Of a stretch of DNA of 64,000 nt, positions 1 through 12,253 are shown piece after piece. Both the position numbers and the translations under genes were made by a program. Origin of the DNA: Oryzias latipes (lineage: Eukaryota > Chordata > Actinopteri > Beloniformes > Adrianichthyidae); NCBI RefSeq assembly GCF_002234675.1, contig NC_019881.2, positions 17,424,494 through 17,488,493 on the forward strand, given 5' to 3'. Below the pieces are notes generated by a model that was not told the DNA's origin, made no database searches, and saw only the letters and a list, made by a program, of their open reading frames with translations. The first letter of the stretch is position 1. Each line of letters begins with the position of its first letter.

Positions 1-868
1 CACTAGTGTGCCGTGGGAGATGGTCAAGTGTGCCGTGGAGAAATTGCCCTCATTAATCATTCACTGATCTAAAAACATTTCCCATCTCCAGGATATCAGC
101 TCTTTGTTCATCCAAACAGGCCCTGATAAAACACTGAGTAGTTAGGAATATGAAAGATCTTAAAATTACTTTTTCTTTGTGTTTATTTAATTCTATTAAA
201 GACATTTTGATAAGAATGATGTTACCGCGATTTACCTGCAGCTATGACAGTTTGCGGAAAAGTCCCGTCCCTTTAACTGTCTCCACCAATCATTCTTGAA
301 GGCTTAATCACATGTCATCAGTCTGACCAATCAGAAGTGCTTAAAGTCTTCACTTCCTTGTTCTTAATTCTGCTGATAAAGTCGCTCAGTTCTAACAGAA
401 ATACCAGCTAAAGCTCGTCTTTAGCAGTGTAGCTTTCCACAGAGTCCGGTGTCAGACCGTGAAACAAGTGGACAATACAATAAATCTCAGAGACGCCAGT
501 CTTTCTGCAAGTTTTCGGCACTTTTCACACTACATCTCCCATGATGCATTGGCTTAAAGAGCCAGTGTCCCAGCGCACAATGAGTTGTCCTTGCGAAACG
601 CCTTGAAACCCCAACAAACAAACAGTTTCTAAATTTTTATAATTTAACTTTCATTTCATCTCTTAGAAAAAACAGCCGCAACTTCCTGCTTTTCCGGCCA
701 CAATTATCACAAAAATACACGTGAGATTGCGGGCGGGCGGGGGGGGCTGTCGATCAATACAGACCATGAATTTCTGCTTTTTTTTTTTTTTTTTGGATGC
801 TGGTGTGCCGCGGGATTTTTGTCAAGGTTAAAGTGTGCCGTGGCTCAAAAAAAGGTTGAAAAACACTG
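1..868 (+). mobile_element. hAT-type non-autonomous element, copy 1 (left end outside window)
   Basis: This stretch is closely similar, almost end to end, to 58240-59133. The right end reads AAGGTTGAAAAACACTG, the inverse of the CAGTGTTTTTC start seen in the intact copy. About 28 bases of the left terminus are missing because the window begins inside the element. No intact transposase frame is visible. It lies in what should be intron 1 of the bltp3 gene. The hAT assignment rests on the CAGTG termini and on the 8-bp target duplication of the other copy. Confidence 0.75.
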
Positions 869-876
869 CCCTAAAC

Positions 877-3418
877 AATTAAAAAACAAAGGTTAAAAAG
901 GGAAAATTTGTACAAACTGAACAATAATTGTCAATATTTTTGGATGAATCTGGTGACAAAGTTGCCAGCTTTTCTATAATTTTAATCAAACCTTTTTCAA
1001 TACTTGAATTCCAACAACATATTAAAAAAGAACAAAGTCCTGAACACCAATAGTCTGCAGTAAAATGTTTGATTTTGTGCAGGTGGGGGTAAATAGATTC
1101 AAAATAAAAAGGCAGAACAATAAAACCCAAATTATTTAACAGCAAAGACTGCTGAAGAATCCCAGATACATTTCACTCTGTCGCAAAACAACACAACACA
1201 AAGCCCCTTCACAGACACCCACCACACAGCACTAAGTCATGACTCATGCTATATTAGGCGTCCCACCAGCAGCGAGCGCCAACACCAAGAAGCAGCGCAG
1301 CGTTCATCAGTGTGGTGCATCATCCAGCTGCTGCAGAATGTGAGCAGATGATGAAAAACAGAGGGAGCCATTTTCCAAGCTCCAATGAATGAGAAACGGT
1401 GAAAAAGCAGCAGCAGTTCACGAAGACGACACGTCACCATGGCAGCTGACGCTTGAAAAATAGAGTGCTCAGATTACAACAATGATTGACAGATCCTTGA
1501 AGGATCAACCTATGGAATCATAAACTAATAAAAGGATGATAAGACATCTGGTTCATCATTGAAACTAAAGGAGAGGAAAGTCATGCGGGATGGAGTGGTT
1601 CAAACTTTAAAATTAAAGGGTCTCGCATACCACCACCCTGATTACAACCTTAATCTACCAGGTCATGAACTCTTTAGGCAATGATAGCATTCCCTTTAAT
1701 ACCAAGTCATTTGGTGAAAGCTTGTCTCTAACCTGATTTGTCTAAACACCCACTGAATTTACTGCATTCCTCTGTAGCAATGGGTGGGAATTATGTGGTT
1801 CCACCATAGAAATCAGGGTTAGAAAGATGCAGTGTTAAGCACCAGGTTCCTGCAATGCAATTTTAGCCATTCATTGCTTTAGTTCTGATTTAGTTCTAAT
1901 TTATATTCATTTTATCCATTTACAAAAGGAAATTTATTTACCATTTCTTTCCTGATTTTAAATGTCATCAGTGTTTGCTTTTTTTTAAAGAACCAGTTAC
2001 AGTCAATGTTAATTTGATTCAAGCTCATTTAAAGAGTAATTCTGGAACGATGCACATTAAAAATCTCAATTTAAAACCCAAATCAGAGCTATGAACATCT
2101 GTTTTTAAATAGTTAACCAAATCTCCACTAATAAATAAGTTAGGCCATTACACATAGAGAGGCTGGAGTCAAAAGGGAGACATTTCCAATTGTCTCCTAT
2201 GCTAAAACACCAAAAGTCCCACCGTTGCGTTTAAAAGAGACAGGCGGTTGGTTGTCGCTTGCTTGCAGATAGATTGCTAATGGGTGCAAACAGTTTTATT
2301 TTGGTATAAAATGTGCAGCATGGCACACAGTTTTCTTACGTCATCGTGTACCGTCTGTCCGGCTACAATTTAGCCCCTTCTTCTATGGTCAAAGGAAAGA
2401 ATTGTTGACGACGCCATGTTCATGTTCTTACCGCCCTTTCCACCATTCCCTGAGATGGTTCTGATTGAAGACTCTTCCAACTCTTCTATTAAGAGGAAGA
2501 TTTTCTTCTCCACTGTTGCTTTTTGTTTATTTGGAATGGACACCAGACACCTTTAAGGTAATCTATTAGTTATTTATATAGGTCATTATCCTAGAATTGA
2601 GGTTTTATTTGAATCATCTCAACTGAGTATGACAATCATAATTTTTTCTCTGTTTTTACGTAGTCTTTACACCGTCAGTTGAAACCTGGTGCACTAGAAA
2701 ATAAACTGAATTAAATTAAAATAGCTTTGGATCAGTCGTAAAATCAATATGCATCAGTGGCTACAAGAAACATTGACAGTCCTGTGAACCTTTGCACCAC
2801 AGTCTACAGTCCCCACAACTGTTGATTTGCCGTGTTCCATGTCTGCTTCCATCACAAACACCATCTAATCTGCAGTTCTCTATTCTCTGAAAAGTGGACA
2901 TTTTCCATCCCTGAGGTCACGAAGCAATTTCCCAACAAACATCTACAGCTTTGATGCTTACGGTGAAACAATCTGCTCTAAATTACATTAAATTACAGTA
3001 AATGAAAATTTCCAGTAATTGAGCAGAACTGTTTACTGACAGTAAAGGTCACTGTACTTCAGTGTTACTGATAACTACTAACTTCGGTTTGTCACTTGAC
3101 CCAACTGCAGCAAACAGTTTACTGACCACTGAACAGTTATGTTATCGAAATAACATTTATGATAATACAACAAAAACATCTAGCTTATTATTTTAACAGA
3201 TAGAAAATATTCTGAATTGTTAGAACTTTTCACCTTTTTTTTTTTTTTTTTTTTAGGTATGGGCTGATAGACATAATTTTATCCGTCCAATACCGATAAC
3301 CGATACCCGCAATTTGCCGATACAGATACTTGGTCGTGTCTACAGTGACACAAATTTAGATTTTCTTTTGTTCCTATATTAGAAATGACCAACAGCAAAG
3401 GATCTCATAGGAGCAACT
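877..3418. other. Intronic/intergenic DNA without recognised gene
   Basis: AT-rich sequence left of the bltp3 first exon, most likely its intron 1. I see no splice-bounded coding exon on either strand. The short open frames here have no recognisable domain. A poly-T run is followed near 3258-3345 by a fragment with CCGATA-type repeats that looks like a degraded interspersed element. Confidence 0.5.
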
Positions 3419-3426
3419 ATCACTTT

Positions 3427-3838
3427 TAGGGCTGCACGATATGAGGAAAACTCGCGATATGCGATATTGGTGATTAATATTGCGATAACGATATAATTTG
3501 CGGTATATAAACAAACAGCAAAACAACCAAAAACATAATTTCCATTTCACTGCAAAAGTTTAAAAAATATACTCCAAATGACCCTTGTCGACGTAGGAGG
3601 CAAACATCAAACATAAAAGGGCTCATCTGATTGATCAACAACGTAAACGGGTCCCTTCCAATTGGTTAAATGCATAAAGGGATTTATTTCATTTTTTCAA
3701 TATTTCAAGCTGCCATGAGTTTGTTTTAGCACATTTAAGGTAATCATTTATTGCGATTTTTGACATCTTTTGCGGTATGCATATTGCATAGCTTGATGTT
3801 GCGATAACGATAAATTTGCGGTATATTGTGCAGGCCTA
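3427..3838. mobile_element. 412-bp MITE with 8-bp target duplication
   Basis: Termini TAGGGCTGCAC and GTGCAGGCCTA are inverted repeats with one mismatch. The flanks carry an identical 8-bp direct repeat, ATCACTTT, at 3419-3426 and 3839-3846. Inside, the motif GCGATAACGATA with TTTGCGGTATAT occurs near both ends. No coding potential is seen. The 8-bp duplication points to hAT-type transposition. It is a short non-autonomous element. Confidence 0.85.
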
Positions 3839-3846
3839 ATCACTTT

Positions 3847-5628
3847 TAAACTTTCATGTAAATATATCTGAAAGCATTGAGACCATTTATTGAATATTGG
3901 ACGTAACTGTGAACTACAACTTCCCCATTGCCTGGAATCTATAAGGAACAACATGTATCCCTGTCAAAAATCTCTGACTCACTGAATCACTATGATTCAA
4001 TTAGGAACAAGTACACATTTCAAAAATAAAGTGTTTCTGAAAAGAGTCAGAAGAACATCTGTAGATTTTTTTAACAATGGGCCGACCCCCATCCCTACTT
4101 TTTTGATACAAGCAGGCTTTAAAACATAGAGTCCGAAATTACAAGAATTAAAAAAGCTAAACTGATTATGATGGATGTTAGGCTGTAACAAGTATCCAAA
4201 TACTTTGCTATCTATTCCAAAAACAGAGTATGAATATTTGTGACCTTCGGGATCACTGATTTGCAATATATATATAAATATAGTACAGAAAAAATGAACG
4301 TAAGACAACAGAAAAACTTTTGACTGTGACGTTGTTTAAAGTGATCAATATTATGTCAAAATCATTGTGTTTTTATCTGTTATGTTTTATTGATTCCGAT
4401 TTTCTCTTTTAAATAAAAGTAAAAATTATGGATTTTCAACGACCTATTGTTTTTATTTTCGAACATTTAAATATTGAATAGTAAGAATCTGTGAATTGCT
4501 GATCTTGATTTTTCAATCGGATCACAGCCTAGTTACGATCCAGAGCCTTGATGGGTTTGCACTTGAATTTCAAAGTGCTCCAATCATTTTCAGAATGCAG
4601 AAAAATGTTTAGTTTCACAAAATGATATAATAGAAGGATTTATAGTTAATGAAACCATCAGTTTACTGGTTTTATGCCCAACATTTGGTTTCTATTAGTG
4701 CATGGCTGCCTGGAACTGAGCCAGAGAGCTCTCCATCCTCAAAGTCCAATGTAACACAAACGCACACACAGTTTGTGTCGACTCGTCCTCGGAGAATAAC
4801 CTTAATTAGATCCTCTTTGAAACACTTTATTGACCGTTGTCCATTTGCATGTTGCCATTTAAAATATTCTGAAACTGATACTGCTAAGATTTCCTCTAGT
4901 AGCTTACACTGTTAGGAGTCCCTCTAAAGAGCTTTAACATGCTACACACGCTTCAGGGCACTAGTGTTGACCAAAGGGGAAAGAGTTGTTGCCGACTTTG
5001 AGGTCGGTCAAGTGTAAGGACGCAGCCTGCAGCAGCGTCTTGCTAACAATCCCGCCATGGTTACAAACAGCTTTGGACAGACGCGTGTCCTCTGCAGCAC
5101 AAAGGCCTGGAGGTTGAGCTGATGTTGACACCCAAAACAGGATCTGTAGCCGGGTAAGCACATCTTACGGCACGTATAAATAAGGTGCATCTATTTCTGG
5201 GCGGTGCTGAATCAGCACGATGATGTCAAAGAACAGAATCCCTCAGACAATGAGGTGTGTGCTATGTGAGTAAATGAGCCAACGTCACTGACACCCAGCA
5301 CTTCTACCATGACATCACTGACAGAAAAGCGCAGGATTGGCCGTCTGTGTTATTCATAGACTGACAGATCAGCTTCGCACAAGCATCATGACAAAGCCAA
5401 AGACAATCAGCACTTTTTGCTCTCCTGTCTTTGCCGTTGAGAATTTTGCCAAGGGCAAACGGACAAACACTACAACAGCTGCAGGACGCCATCACACAAA
5501 CTGCAGTTTACTAAAGCATTTGGAGAGAAATTGGCATCAAATAAAGCAATGTGTGTTTTGTTTAACACAAGCAAACATTTATTAATTCTAAAAGACTGGA
5601 TCAGATGAGCGACATTCTGATTTTATTC
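3847..5628. other. Presumed bltp3 intron 1, no recognised feature
   Basis: AT-rich sequence with scattered short open frames on both strands. None shows domain similarity or consistent splice sites that I can recognise. The BLTP3 second exon, which should encode the chorein-type N-terminus following the KHLSR codons, was looked for on the minus strand and not found, so it probably lies beyond the left edge. Confidence 0.45.
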
Positions 5629-6141
5629 TTGAGGTCCCACTCCAATCATTATTTGATCTATTGTATAAGCGTTCCCAGTCGTCTCTTATTTATGACTATA
5701 TTGTTTTTAGCTAAAATAAAATAAACTGGAGTTTTCTAGGACATCGTTTCTACAGAGTGTTTCTGCAGGTTTATTAGAAATTTGCCTCAGCATTGTTCAC
5801 CGTACTGTTGGCGCCCCCATTTCCCATCATCCATCTGTTAACACGTTCTCCTGATGGCTTACAGCCCCTCACAACCTCAACCTAACATTACCGGTTCAAC
5901 AAAAAACAACGAGCAATATGGGAGCTGTCCAGCCTTACAGTTTTGAGCCAGATGCCTGCTCAGACGAGAAAAGCGAAGTCGTACATGGATCTTTTTGTCT
6001 ACAAGAGGATGCATCAGAAAGGAACGGAGAAAGGAGCCTGTGGACCGCACAGCTTCACTACAATCTTTTTTAATTGTATTGTTTTGTATGTTCCTGATTC
6101 ACAGCAATTTCAATAAAGAAATACTCAAAGCGAGTCTTTAA
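5629..6141 (-). mobile_element. TTAA-type MITE family, copy A (with P2X7-tail-like frame)
   Basis: The left end reads GGTCCCACTCCAATCATT and the right end GAGTCTTTAA, the degenerate inverted ends of a family present at least nine times in the window. Orientation is the reverse of copies B, D, E and H. Positions 5918-6073 hold an open frame of 51 codons starting MGAVQPYSFEPDACSDEKSE. The QPYxFEP start followed by an acidic Ser/Asp/Glu stretch resembles the N-terminus of the P2X7-intracellular-tail-like proteins common in teleost genomes. That resemblance is from memory and is not proven. Confidence 0.75.
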
Positions 6142-6802
6142 ACCTGTTTTTATCTGTGACATGAGTGACTAAATCTAAGTTAAATATAAGTACATTTAAC
6201 TGAGTTTCCCTTTGAGTACTCAAAGTGAAACTTTCAGTAATAAGATTAAAAATTTCTGAATTTAAAAACAGCAAGACTTTTTCTTTTCTCTCTGACTATT
6301 TAAAGAAAAACCAATGCTTTAATGGAAAACATCTCTTTAAATTCCTTTAAGGCTATTGCTAGTTGTGTATAAACACAACCATCAATTTGACAACTGCTTT
6401 AAATAGTTTTCTCTCTTTTGCATCCAAATTTTGTTACCATTTCTATTTAAGGTTTATTTAAAATCATCAACATTATAAATTGGTGTTTGTTTTGTAACAA
6501 AATGTCAAATAATTTTGAAAAGTTTTATTTTGTTTCTATGTGCAATTTGTTTTACAACTAAGATTTTATTTTAATGTTCATTGCCATTCAAAGTTTAATG
6601 TATTTTTCTAATACAATTGTTGTATTACTTTGATCATAAACAAAAAAGCTTTAAACAAAGATCAAACAATTCATGCGTCTTTAAAACCGTTTAAATGAAT
6701 GTTTGTACTAATTTATCACATAATTTTCCTGCATACACAACAGTAAATAGACCTGCAGGTAAGTTATGTCAACAACCACGGATTCAAATATCTAACAAGG
6801 TT

Positions 6803-6843
<41 letters not shown>

Positions 6844-7224
6844 AAATTAAGTTATTTCTTTATAAGTCACTACAGACTGGGTTAATGTTTGCCTGCAGGG
6901 AAAGCTGAGATTGTTGTTTTGCAGCGTGACTGGCCCAACCTGTCTCATCAAGTATCCAGGGATTAGCCGTCACCGGCTAACCCACATGCTAACATGTTAG
7001 CTAGTTAATGAGGCTGACAACACAAAACCCGCCGCGGACACCAACAGTCAGCAAGAGTCCACTCTTAAAAAAATAAAAATAAAAACCTCGGCTCTTCTCC
7101 CACATCTGTTTACGGAAAAAAATAAACGTCACACATTTCCATAACAAAAAAAGGAAAAATATCAACCTGACAGTTGAATCTCCCAGTTTTTAGCTGAACT
7201 CTGGTCGCTAACGTCCTGACTAAC
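6142..7224. repeat. Presumed bltp3 intron 1 with (GT)n microsatellite at 6811-6840
   Basis: Contains a perfect (GT)15 run at 6811-6840 in otherwise AT-rich sequence. A more GC-balanced section from about 6890 leads towards the CpG-rich first exon. No coding exon is recognised apart from the one starting at 7225. Confidence 0.7.
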
Positions 7225-7268
7225 CTGGAGAGATGCTTCAGGATCTGCTTCTTGATAAGTCCAGCCAT
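7225..7268 (-). CDS. bltp3b: First coding exon of BLTP3-family lipid transfer protein (probably bltp3b/uhrf1bp1l)
   Basis: On the minus strand an ATG at 7268 opens MAGLIKKQILKHLS plus two bases (AG) of an Arg codon, then a GTTAGT donor at 7224. Human UHRF1BP1 (BLTP3A) and UHRF1BP1L (BLTP3B/SHIP164) both start MAGIIKKQILKHLSR, with a phase-2 junction after this point. The family are rod-like bridge proteins that move lipid between membranes; BLTP3B acts on endosomal vesicles. Only this exon is inside the window, and the gene must continue leftwards. The exon sits under a CpG-rich region. The two paralogues cannot be separated on 15 residues. The neighbours ckap4 and ikbip (human 12q23, where UHRF1BP1L also lies) favour BLTP3B. 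Confidence 0.85.
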
Positions 7269-7665
7269 GGTCAAGATAATCCGATAACACTAGAGCTGCC
7301 GCCTCCGGGTGTAAACTAGCCTAATAATGCTAGCTTCTCCTCCTCGACCTATAAAATAAAAGCAGCTCCAATTCTCATCGCCGTGGCAGGGATGTCTTTC
7401 AGCGGCGTAGCCGCGTTGTCCTCCGTCCAAGAGATGAGAGGGGGCGCGAACGCAACATTTTAAACGTCCGAGGGACAGCTGGTATCCGAGATGAAGCTTA
7501 TCGAGGAGACCATCTCAGGCAGATATATTGACGAGGCTCCGAAACGGTGAGGAGGATCTCCGCAATATCGCGCACCGTACACCTGGACGGCGCGACGGAG
7601 GAGCGGCGTCTGTTGACACGGCGTTTGGGCGGAGACTCGCGGTGCGTTCAAGTGCTGTTCGAAAA
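7260..7665 (-). promoter_or_regulatory. CpG-rich promoter region of bltp3
   Basis: Density of CpG dinucleotides is far above the surrounding AT-rich DNA from the first coding exon to about 7660, with clusters such as GGCGCGAACGC and GCGCGACGG. This is typical of a CpG-island promoter in vertebrates. No TATA box is obvious. The overlapping open frames on both strands (7460-7735) show no protein similarity and probably reflect GC content only. Confidence 0.6.
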
Positions 7666-7669
7666 TTCC

Positions 7670-8828
7670 CCTACAAGCCTTTCCTCCTTTGCTCTCTTGT
7701 GTTGACAAATGTGGTTTTAATCGCTTAAATTTCAACCAATGCTATTTGAAATGAATCAAACAAACGTTGATCTTTTTTTACCAGTATGTTGTTGCACACC
7801 TAAAACTTGACAACTCTTTTCTGCCAGTGGCAAACAAGTTTCCACTACTGTTGCTTTTTTTGACAAAAAGGTGCGACAACAGATGCACAAATCTGACACA
7901 TTTAAAAGAGAAATAAACAGAGTATTTAATAGTATAAAATTGAATGTCAATGAGCATCACTACAATGAAGAAACTTGTACCAAACACAGTTTTCTTACTT
8001 TTTGGGCTTTTTTAAAATGGACATGGCTTTAACAATAAACCCATATTTCCCCGTGTGTTTGTGAATTTATTTATCTATAAATGTATTTGTTTGTTCGTTC
8101 ATCTGTTCATTAATGATTTCATTAATTAATTAATTTATTTTCAAACTCTGTACTGCTTCTGAATTAAATTTAATGTTTACTAAAATAAAAAAGTTAAACT
8201 TCAGAAAAAACATCAACTTTTTGTAAATACAACAGCATTAAGTTAGAAAATAATGTAAAAAGAGACTAAATTAAAAGAATAATCTGAGGAAACATTCTAA
8301 ACCTGCTTAGAAAAGCTGTGAAAGGTAGAATTTGGAATTGATTTATTTCATGCAACAAAAAAAAGATACATGATCAATTTTATTGTTTCTTTAATCTGCT
8401 GGCTACAGTCATCTTTGAATTTGCAGTTGTGATTTTTATTGCATACCCAAAAGTACATCCTTGTAAAATGGCATAATGTGCAATAAAGTTTATTTAAAAA
8501 AATATAGTCATCTTTGAATGTTCTTTTAGTGACACCTAGTGGTCAGATTGGGTAAAAAGTTTTAGAAAGCAAACTTAACGTACTTTTTTTGGGGGGGGGG
8601 GGGGGGTGAAAATATGCAACGTTGCTATGATAAATATAAAAAAATATACCCAAAAAGAAAACATTTTACCAAGAAAAATGTATACACTTGCATGGTTTAG
8701 ATGTTCTTTTGAATAATACATTTTCATTAATTGAAGCTTTAAAAAAATAACAACAACAGGCTAGAAATGTCCTAATTTAACTCGAGCCCACTCCTCAGCT
8801 TCTGCGCATCTAAGTTTTAACTTCTCAC
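7670..8828. other. Intergenic spacer between bltp3 and ckap4
   Basis: AT-rich sequence with a poly-G run at about 8590-8606. No gene, RNA or clearly bounded transposon is recognised. The two start-proximal promoters (bltp3 leftwards, ckap4 rightwards) are divergent and about 2 kb apart. Confidence 0.45.
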
Positions 8829-9056
8829 ATGGGCAACTCTGCAAGCTCTGTGCAATCAGAGGATGCAGCAACTGCCACGTATGAAAGGAGGAGCAAGAGG
8901 AGAAAGAGAACCCCTCCCAAAGTTTCATTAGAAATGCAGAACGTCTGTTTCAACGCAAAACCTAAGCTCTATGTTTGTTTTACCGTCATTTTTGACAAAG
9001 TTTCAATCAAAATATTCCACAATTTGGCTAAAATAATTGTATTTACAGCTCAATAA
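8829..9056 (+). CDS. Candidate small ORF with N-myristoylation-like start (unconfirmed)
   Basis: A 75-codon open frame begins MGNSASSVQSEDAA and continues into a basic patch, RRSKRRKRTPPK. Gly2 and Ser6 fit the N-myristoylation pattern, and lipid plus polybasic patch is a usual way to bind inner membrane leaflets. The C-terminal part looks like translated AT-rich non-coding DNA, so any real coding portion may be only the first 35-40 codons. No convincing donor was found. The frame lies between the bltp3 promoter and ckap4. I do not recognise the protein. It may be an unannotated first exon or chance. Confidence 0.25.
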   Translation: MGNSASSVQSEDAATATYERRSKRRKRTPPKVSLEMQNVCFNAKPKLYVCFTVIFDKVSIKIFHNLAKIIVFTAQ

Positions 9057-9404
9057 CTCTTAATTGTCAAATTTTACAATAAAAATCAAATTATCACAAA
9101 AAAGGGAAACTGGAAGTTATTATGTGTGTCTTTGTTGCACAGATTGGGGCGCAAAAGTGAAACAAAGGCTCCAAACTTCTGCACAAAACGCTTCTTGTGT
9201 CTATGATGATTTTGTTCCATGCAGAGTCTGGATTTGCGCACAGAGGACAGCCCCCATCCGCATACCTTAAAAAAAAAAAAAAAAAAAAAAGCCCCGTGGA
9301 AAGACACGATGAGCTCACTGATACGCTGCCGGTTCAGCCAGTGGGGCTGCCTTTCCATCCACGACAGCAGCGCCGCACTCTCATCCACGGAGCTCCCGGA
9401 GAGG

Positions 9405-12253
9405 ATGTCGAAACACCGCCAGAAGAACAGCGACAAGAGCGCAGCGCCCCTCCAAGAGGATGCGCCCAAGAAGCCCCAGAAGAGCACCCCCACCACCAAC
9501 GGGGGCCCCAGCCCCCAGGGGCCACGCTCCTCAAGCGGCTGCCTCGGACTCCTTGCGACAACGCTGTTCTATGTTGCGCTGATTGGCGCCGCTGGGTTTG
9601 CAGCTTTTCATTTACAGCAAGTTGTGGAGGAATTCCGTCACGCAAACGCAAAACACGAGGAGAGCGCACGGCGCAACGCGGAGATGAGCGGAAAAATGGA
9701 GAGTGTTGTTCAACAGGTATGCAAAAACCTGCAAACACAGAGAAGAGGAAGTCAAATGAATGTTTCCAACCGCTTTCAAACTTGTTATTTAAGGATTTTA
9801 ATAAGAAACTCCCAGGCTTTGTCAAATATTTATTTGTTACACAAGTAGAAATTAGTTAAAAATCAAGTTTGGATGCATGGGTTCAATTAGAACAACTTTT
9901 ATTTGTATTTGATTTCTGACCCAATGTTAAATTTTAAATACCCACTCTAATGTACATTTTGTTTTAAAAGTGTTCTTAGTCTGTTTTTCTGATGGAGGAC
10001 ATATAAGAAAGTTAATTAAAAAGCTGCATTTCTGAGTTAATTCTTTTATGCAATTCATTAAACAAATGAAAAGCTTGTAGGTGTGACGTAGGTGCCACAA
10101 TCTGCAGGTCACAAGCTCCCTGCTCCTCTATTTTGATTCATTTGTTTTTCTTATCTGGCTCAAACGGCTGCATAGCTTCAATATTGCTCGCCAAAAGTTG
10201 TAAGCTAGCAGGAGAGCATGCTATGGGTGACGGGAAGGGGGGTGGACTTACTGCGTGCCAACAGTTCTGTCCACAACTCAGATGTGGAGAAACCATGTCA
10301 TAGGAAAAAACTTTTTTTGGGCTAAAAATGGCATAATCATAATGAAAACAAACACCTGGACTGCTTTTAAACTACATTAAAATACGATTGGAGTGGGACT
10401 TTAAGCATGCCAGATTAAGCTTGTCGTAAATCTTTTGGGCATGATGTTCCAGTCACTGCAAGAAAACAAGCTAAAACCCCACATTGTCTTAAAAAATTAA
10501 ATGTTTTTGGTTGCAAATCATAATTTTGTACTGATAATTGTACTTTAAAACACAATGCAGAAAAAAGAAATTCAATTGCATCATCTTGAAAAACTAGATT
10601 TTTATGGTTGTTTCTTAGAAGATCATGGATAAGCTGAATAAGGCTTATAAGGAAGTGCATAACTGTTGACTGATGGGTGACTCCGCCTCAATGAAAAGGA
10701 AAGGCTGACAGACACGGAACGTTTGCCACGATTTTAAATCCATAAGACGCAACATGTTTTTAGATTAGCTACTAGAAAAACTCCAAAAAGTATTAAAAGA
10801 ATTTGTTTTTCTCCACTTTTACCAGGTGGACTCTCTAAAGAGCGTTGTGGACGGGCTGGAGTCATCGCTGGGAATCACACGGAGGGAGCTGGAAACGGCT
10901 GTGAGCCGGATGAAGAGGGGGGAAGTGGAGACCAGGAGGGTCGAGGAGGCCCTTCAAAAGCTTCAGAACGACCTCCTCAAAGACCTCTCCGATGGCATCA
11001 AGGAGGTGAAGGAAGCTCGGGAGCTGGATTTCTCCTCTCTGGAGAAAGCGGTTGAGGAGCGCCTGGCTGAAGTCAGCCAGTCCATCACAGCCAGCGTGGG
11101 GGAGTTCACCGAATCTCAGGGCGAAGTGCAAACTCAGCTGGCGGATCTCAGAGCCCGCCTCGGTGGCATTGAAGACCCGACGCATATCAAGCAGGAGTTG
11201 TCGGCCATCGTTGACGTTGTGTCTGAGATCAAAACGGCCAATCAGGTGGCTGACGCCACCGCAGATTCTCTGAGACAGCAGATAGGAGCGGTGAGGGAGG
11301 AGATCCAGACTCGCAACCGGGAAGTTTCTTCACTCTCTGAGGAGGTTAAGTCAGTCTGGTCTTTGGTGCAAGAGACAACTGGGAGTCTGAAGAAGTCGCT
11401 GTCTGCAGCAGAAGCTGAAGTTCAGGCGGTGAAGGAGAAAAGCGAAGCTATGCAGAGCGGCGTGGAGCAGGTCACTGATGCTGCTCGCGGCGTGGAGGAG
11501 AGGGCGGATGCAGCGGCGGCTCAGGCTCAGAAAAAACTAGAAGACCTTGATGTTAGGGTCAAAGCTTCAGAGGAGACCGCTGATTCACTCTCTGCTTCAT
11601 TATCTGATGTCAACGTCAAAATTGAATCCCTTTTTGCCAAATATGACGCCCATGAGAGCAGCTTTGCTTCCCAGGGGGCTGCAGTGGAGAAGATCAAAGC
11701 GGACCTGAAGCAGGAGCTGGAAAAGGTGAAAAGCAGCTTGGAAGAGCTCCAGTCCAAGATACCTGCAGGTGGAGACCTGATGGAGTCAGATTCTATGGAC
11801 TCCATCTCTCTGCAGGTGGATGACTTGGAGAAGAGACTAGCTGCTGTGGAGGCGAGCAGCGGGACGAAACCCGAGCATCTGGAGAGCTCAACGAAGCTGG
11901 AAGACCATGACGAGGCCATTGCCGCCCTGCAAGAGGTTCTGCAGAAAACAAGCCAAGAACTTGCTGGTTTGTCCGAAAGCATGGAAGGTGCTGAGAAAAG
12001 CAGCGTGGAGGAGCTGCGCTCCAAAGTAGCAGCTCTGAGCGGAGAGCAGAAGCAGTTACATGCCAAGGACTCTGACCTGGATGGGCAGGTAGGAGAGCTG
12101 AAGGTTCGACTCGCTGCTCTGGAGGAAAGTAGCAGCAGAATGAACCCTGAGCAGCTGGAGAGCCTGAGAACAATGGTGGATGGACTCGAGAGCAAAGCAG
12201 CCAAACTTGAAGGCCACGATGAGGCCATTTCTGCGCTTGAGGGCGAACTGTAG
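9405..12253 (+). CDS. ckap4: Cytoskeleton-associated protein 4 (CLIMP-63), 2 exons, apparently C-terminally truncated
   Basis: Exons 9405-9716 (104 codons) and 10826-12253 join in phase 0 through GTATGC and TTTTACCAG, giving 579 residues (human 602). CKAP4 is a type II ER-sheet protein whose cytosolic end binds microtubules and whose lumenal coiled coil spaces ER sheets. Residues 1-45 are basic and Pro/Ser-rich. Cys46 sits next to the membrane, where human CKAP4 is palmitoylated, and residues about 46-70 form the single membrane segment. The rest is coiled coil. The stretch LQKLQNDLLKDLSDGI followed by EARELDFSSLEKAVEERL matches human CKAP4 nearly residue for residue. The start at 9405 was chosen because the next ATG upstream in frame (9309) and the one at 9219 lie next to a poly-A tract and add no conserved sequence. 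The ORF ends at TAG 12251-12253, but the frame stays open for 19 further codons to 12311-12313. Confidence 0.93.
9934..10404 (+). mobile_element. TTAA-type MITE family, copy B (in ckap4 intron)
   Basis: Begins TTAAATACCCACTCTAATG and ends GGAGTGGGACTTTAA, so both ends carry TTAA followed by inverted ends. Internal blocks match copies E and H (CATTTCTGAGTTAATTC, TTGTAAGCTAGCAGGAGAG, ATGGCATAATCATAAT). It occupies most of the first half of the ckap4 intron (9717-10825). There is no coding potential in this orientation. Confidence 0.8.

Noticed and set aside
7460-7735. Frames on both strands in the CpG-rich bltp3 promoter
   Set aside because: High GC reduces stop codons; no homology or splice pattern.
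9086-9825. Long minus- and plus-strand frames around the ckap4 first exon and poly-A tract
   Set aside because: They run through the poly-A/poly-T tract and overlap the true ckap4 frame; no homology.
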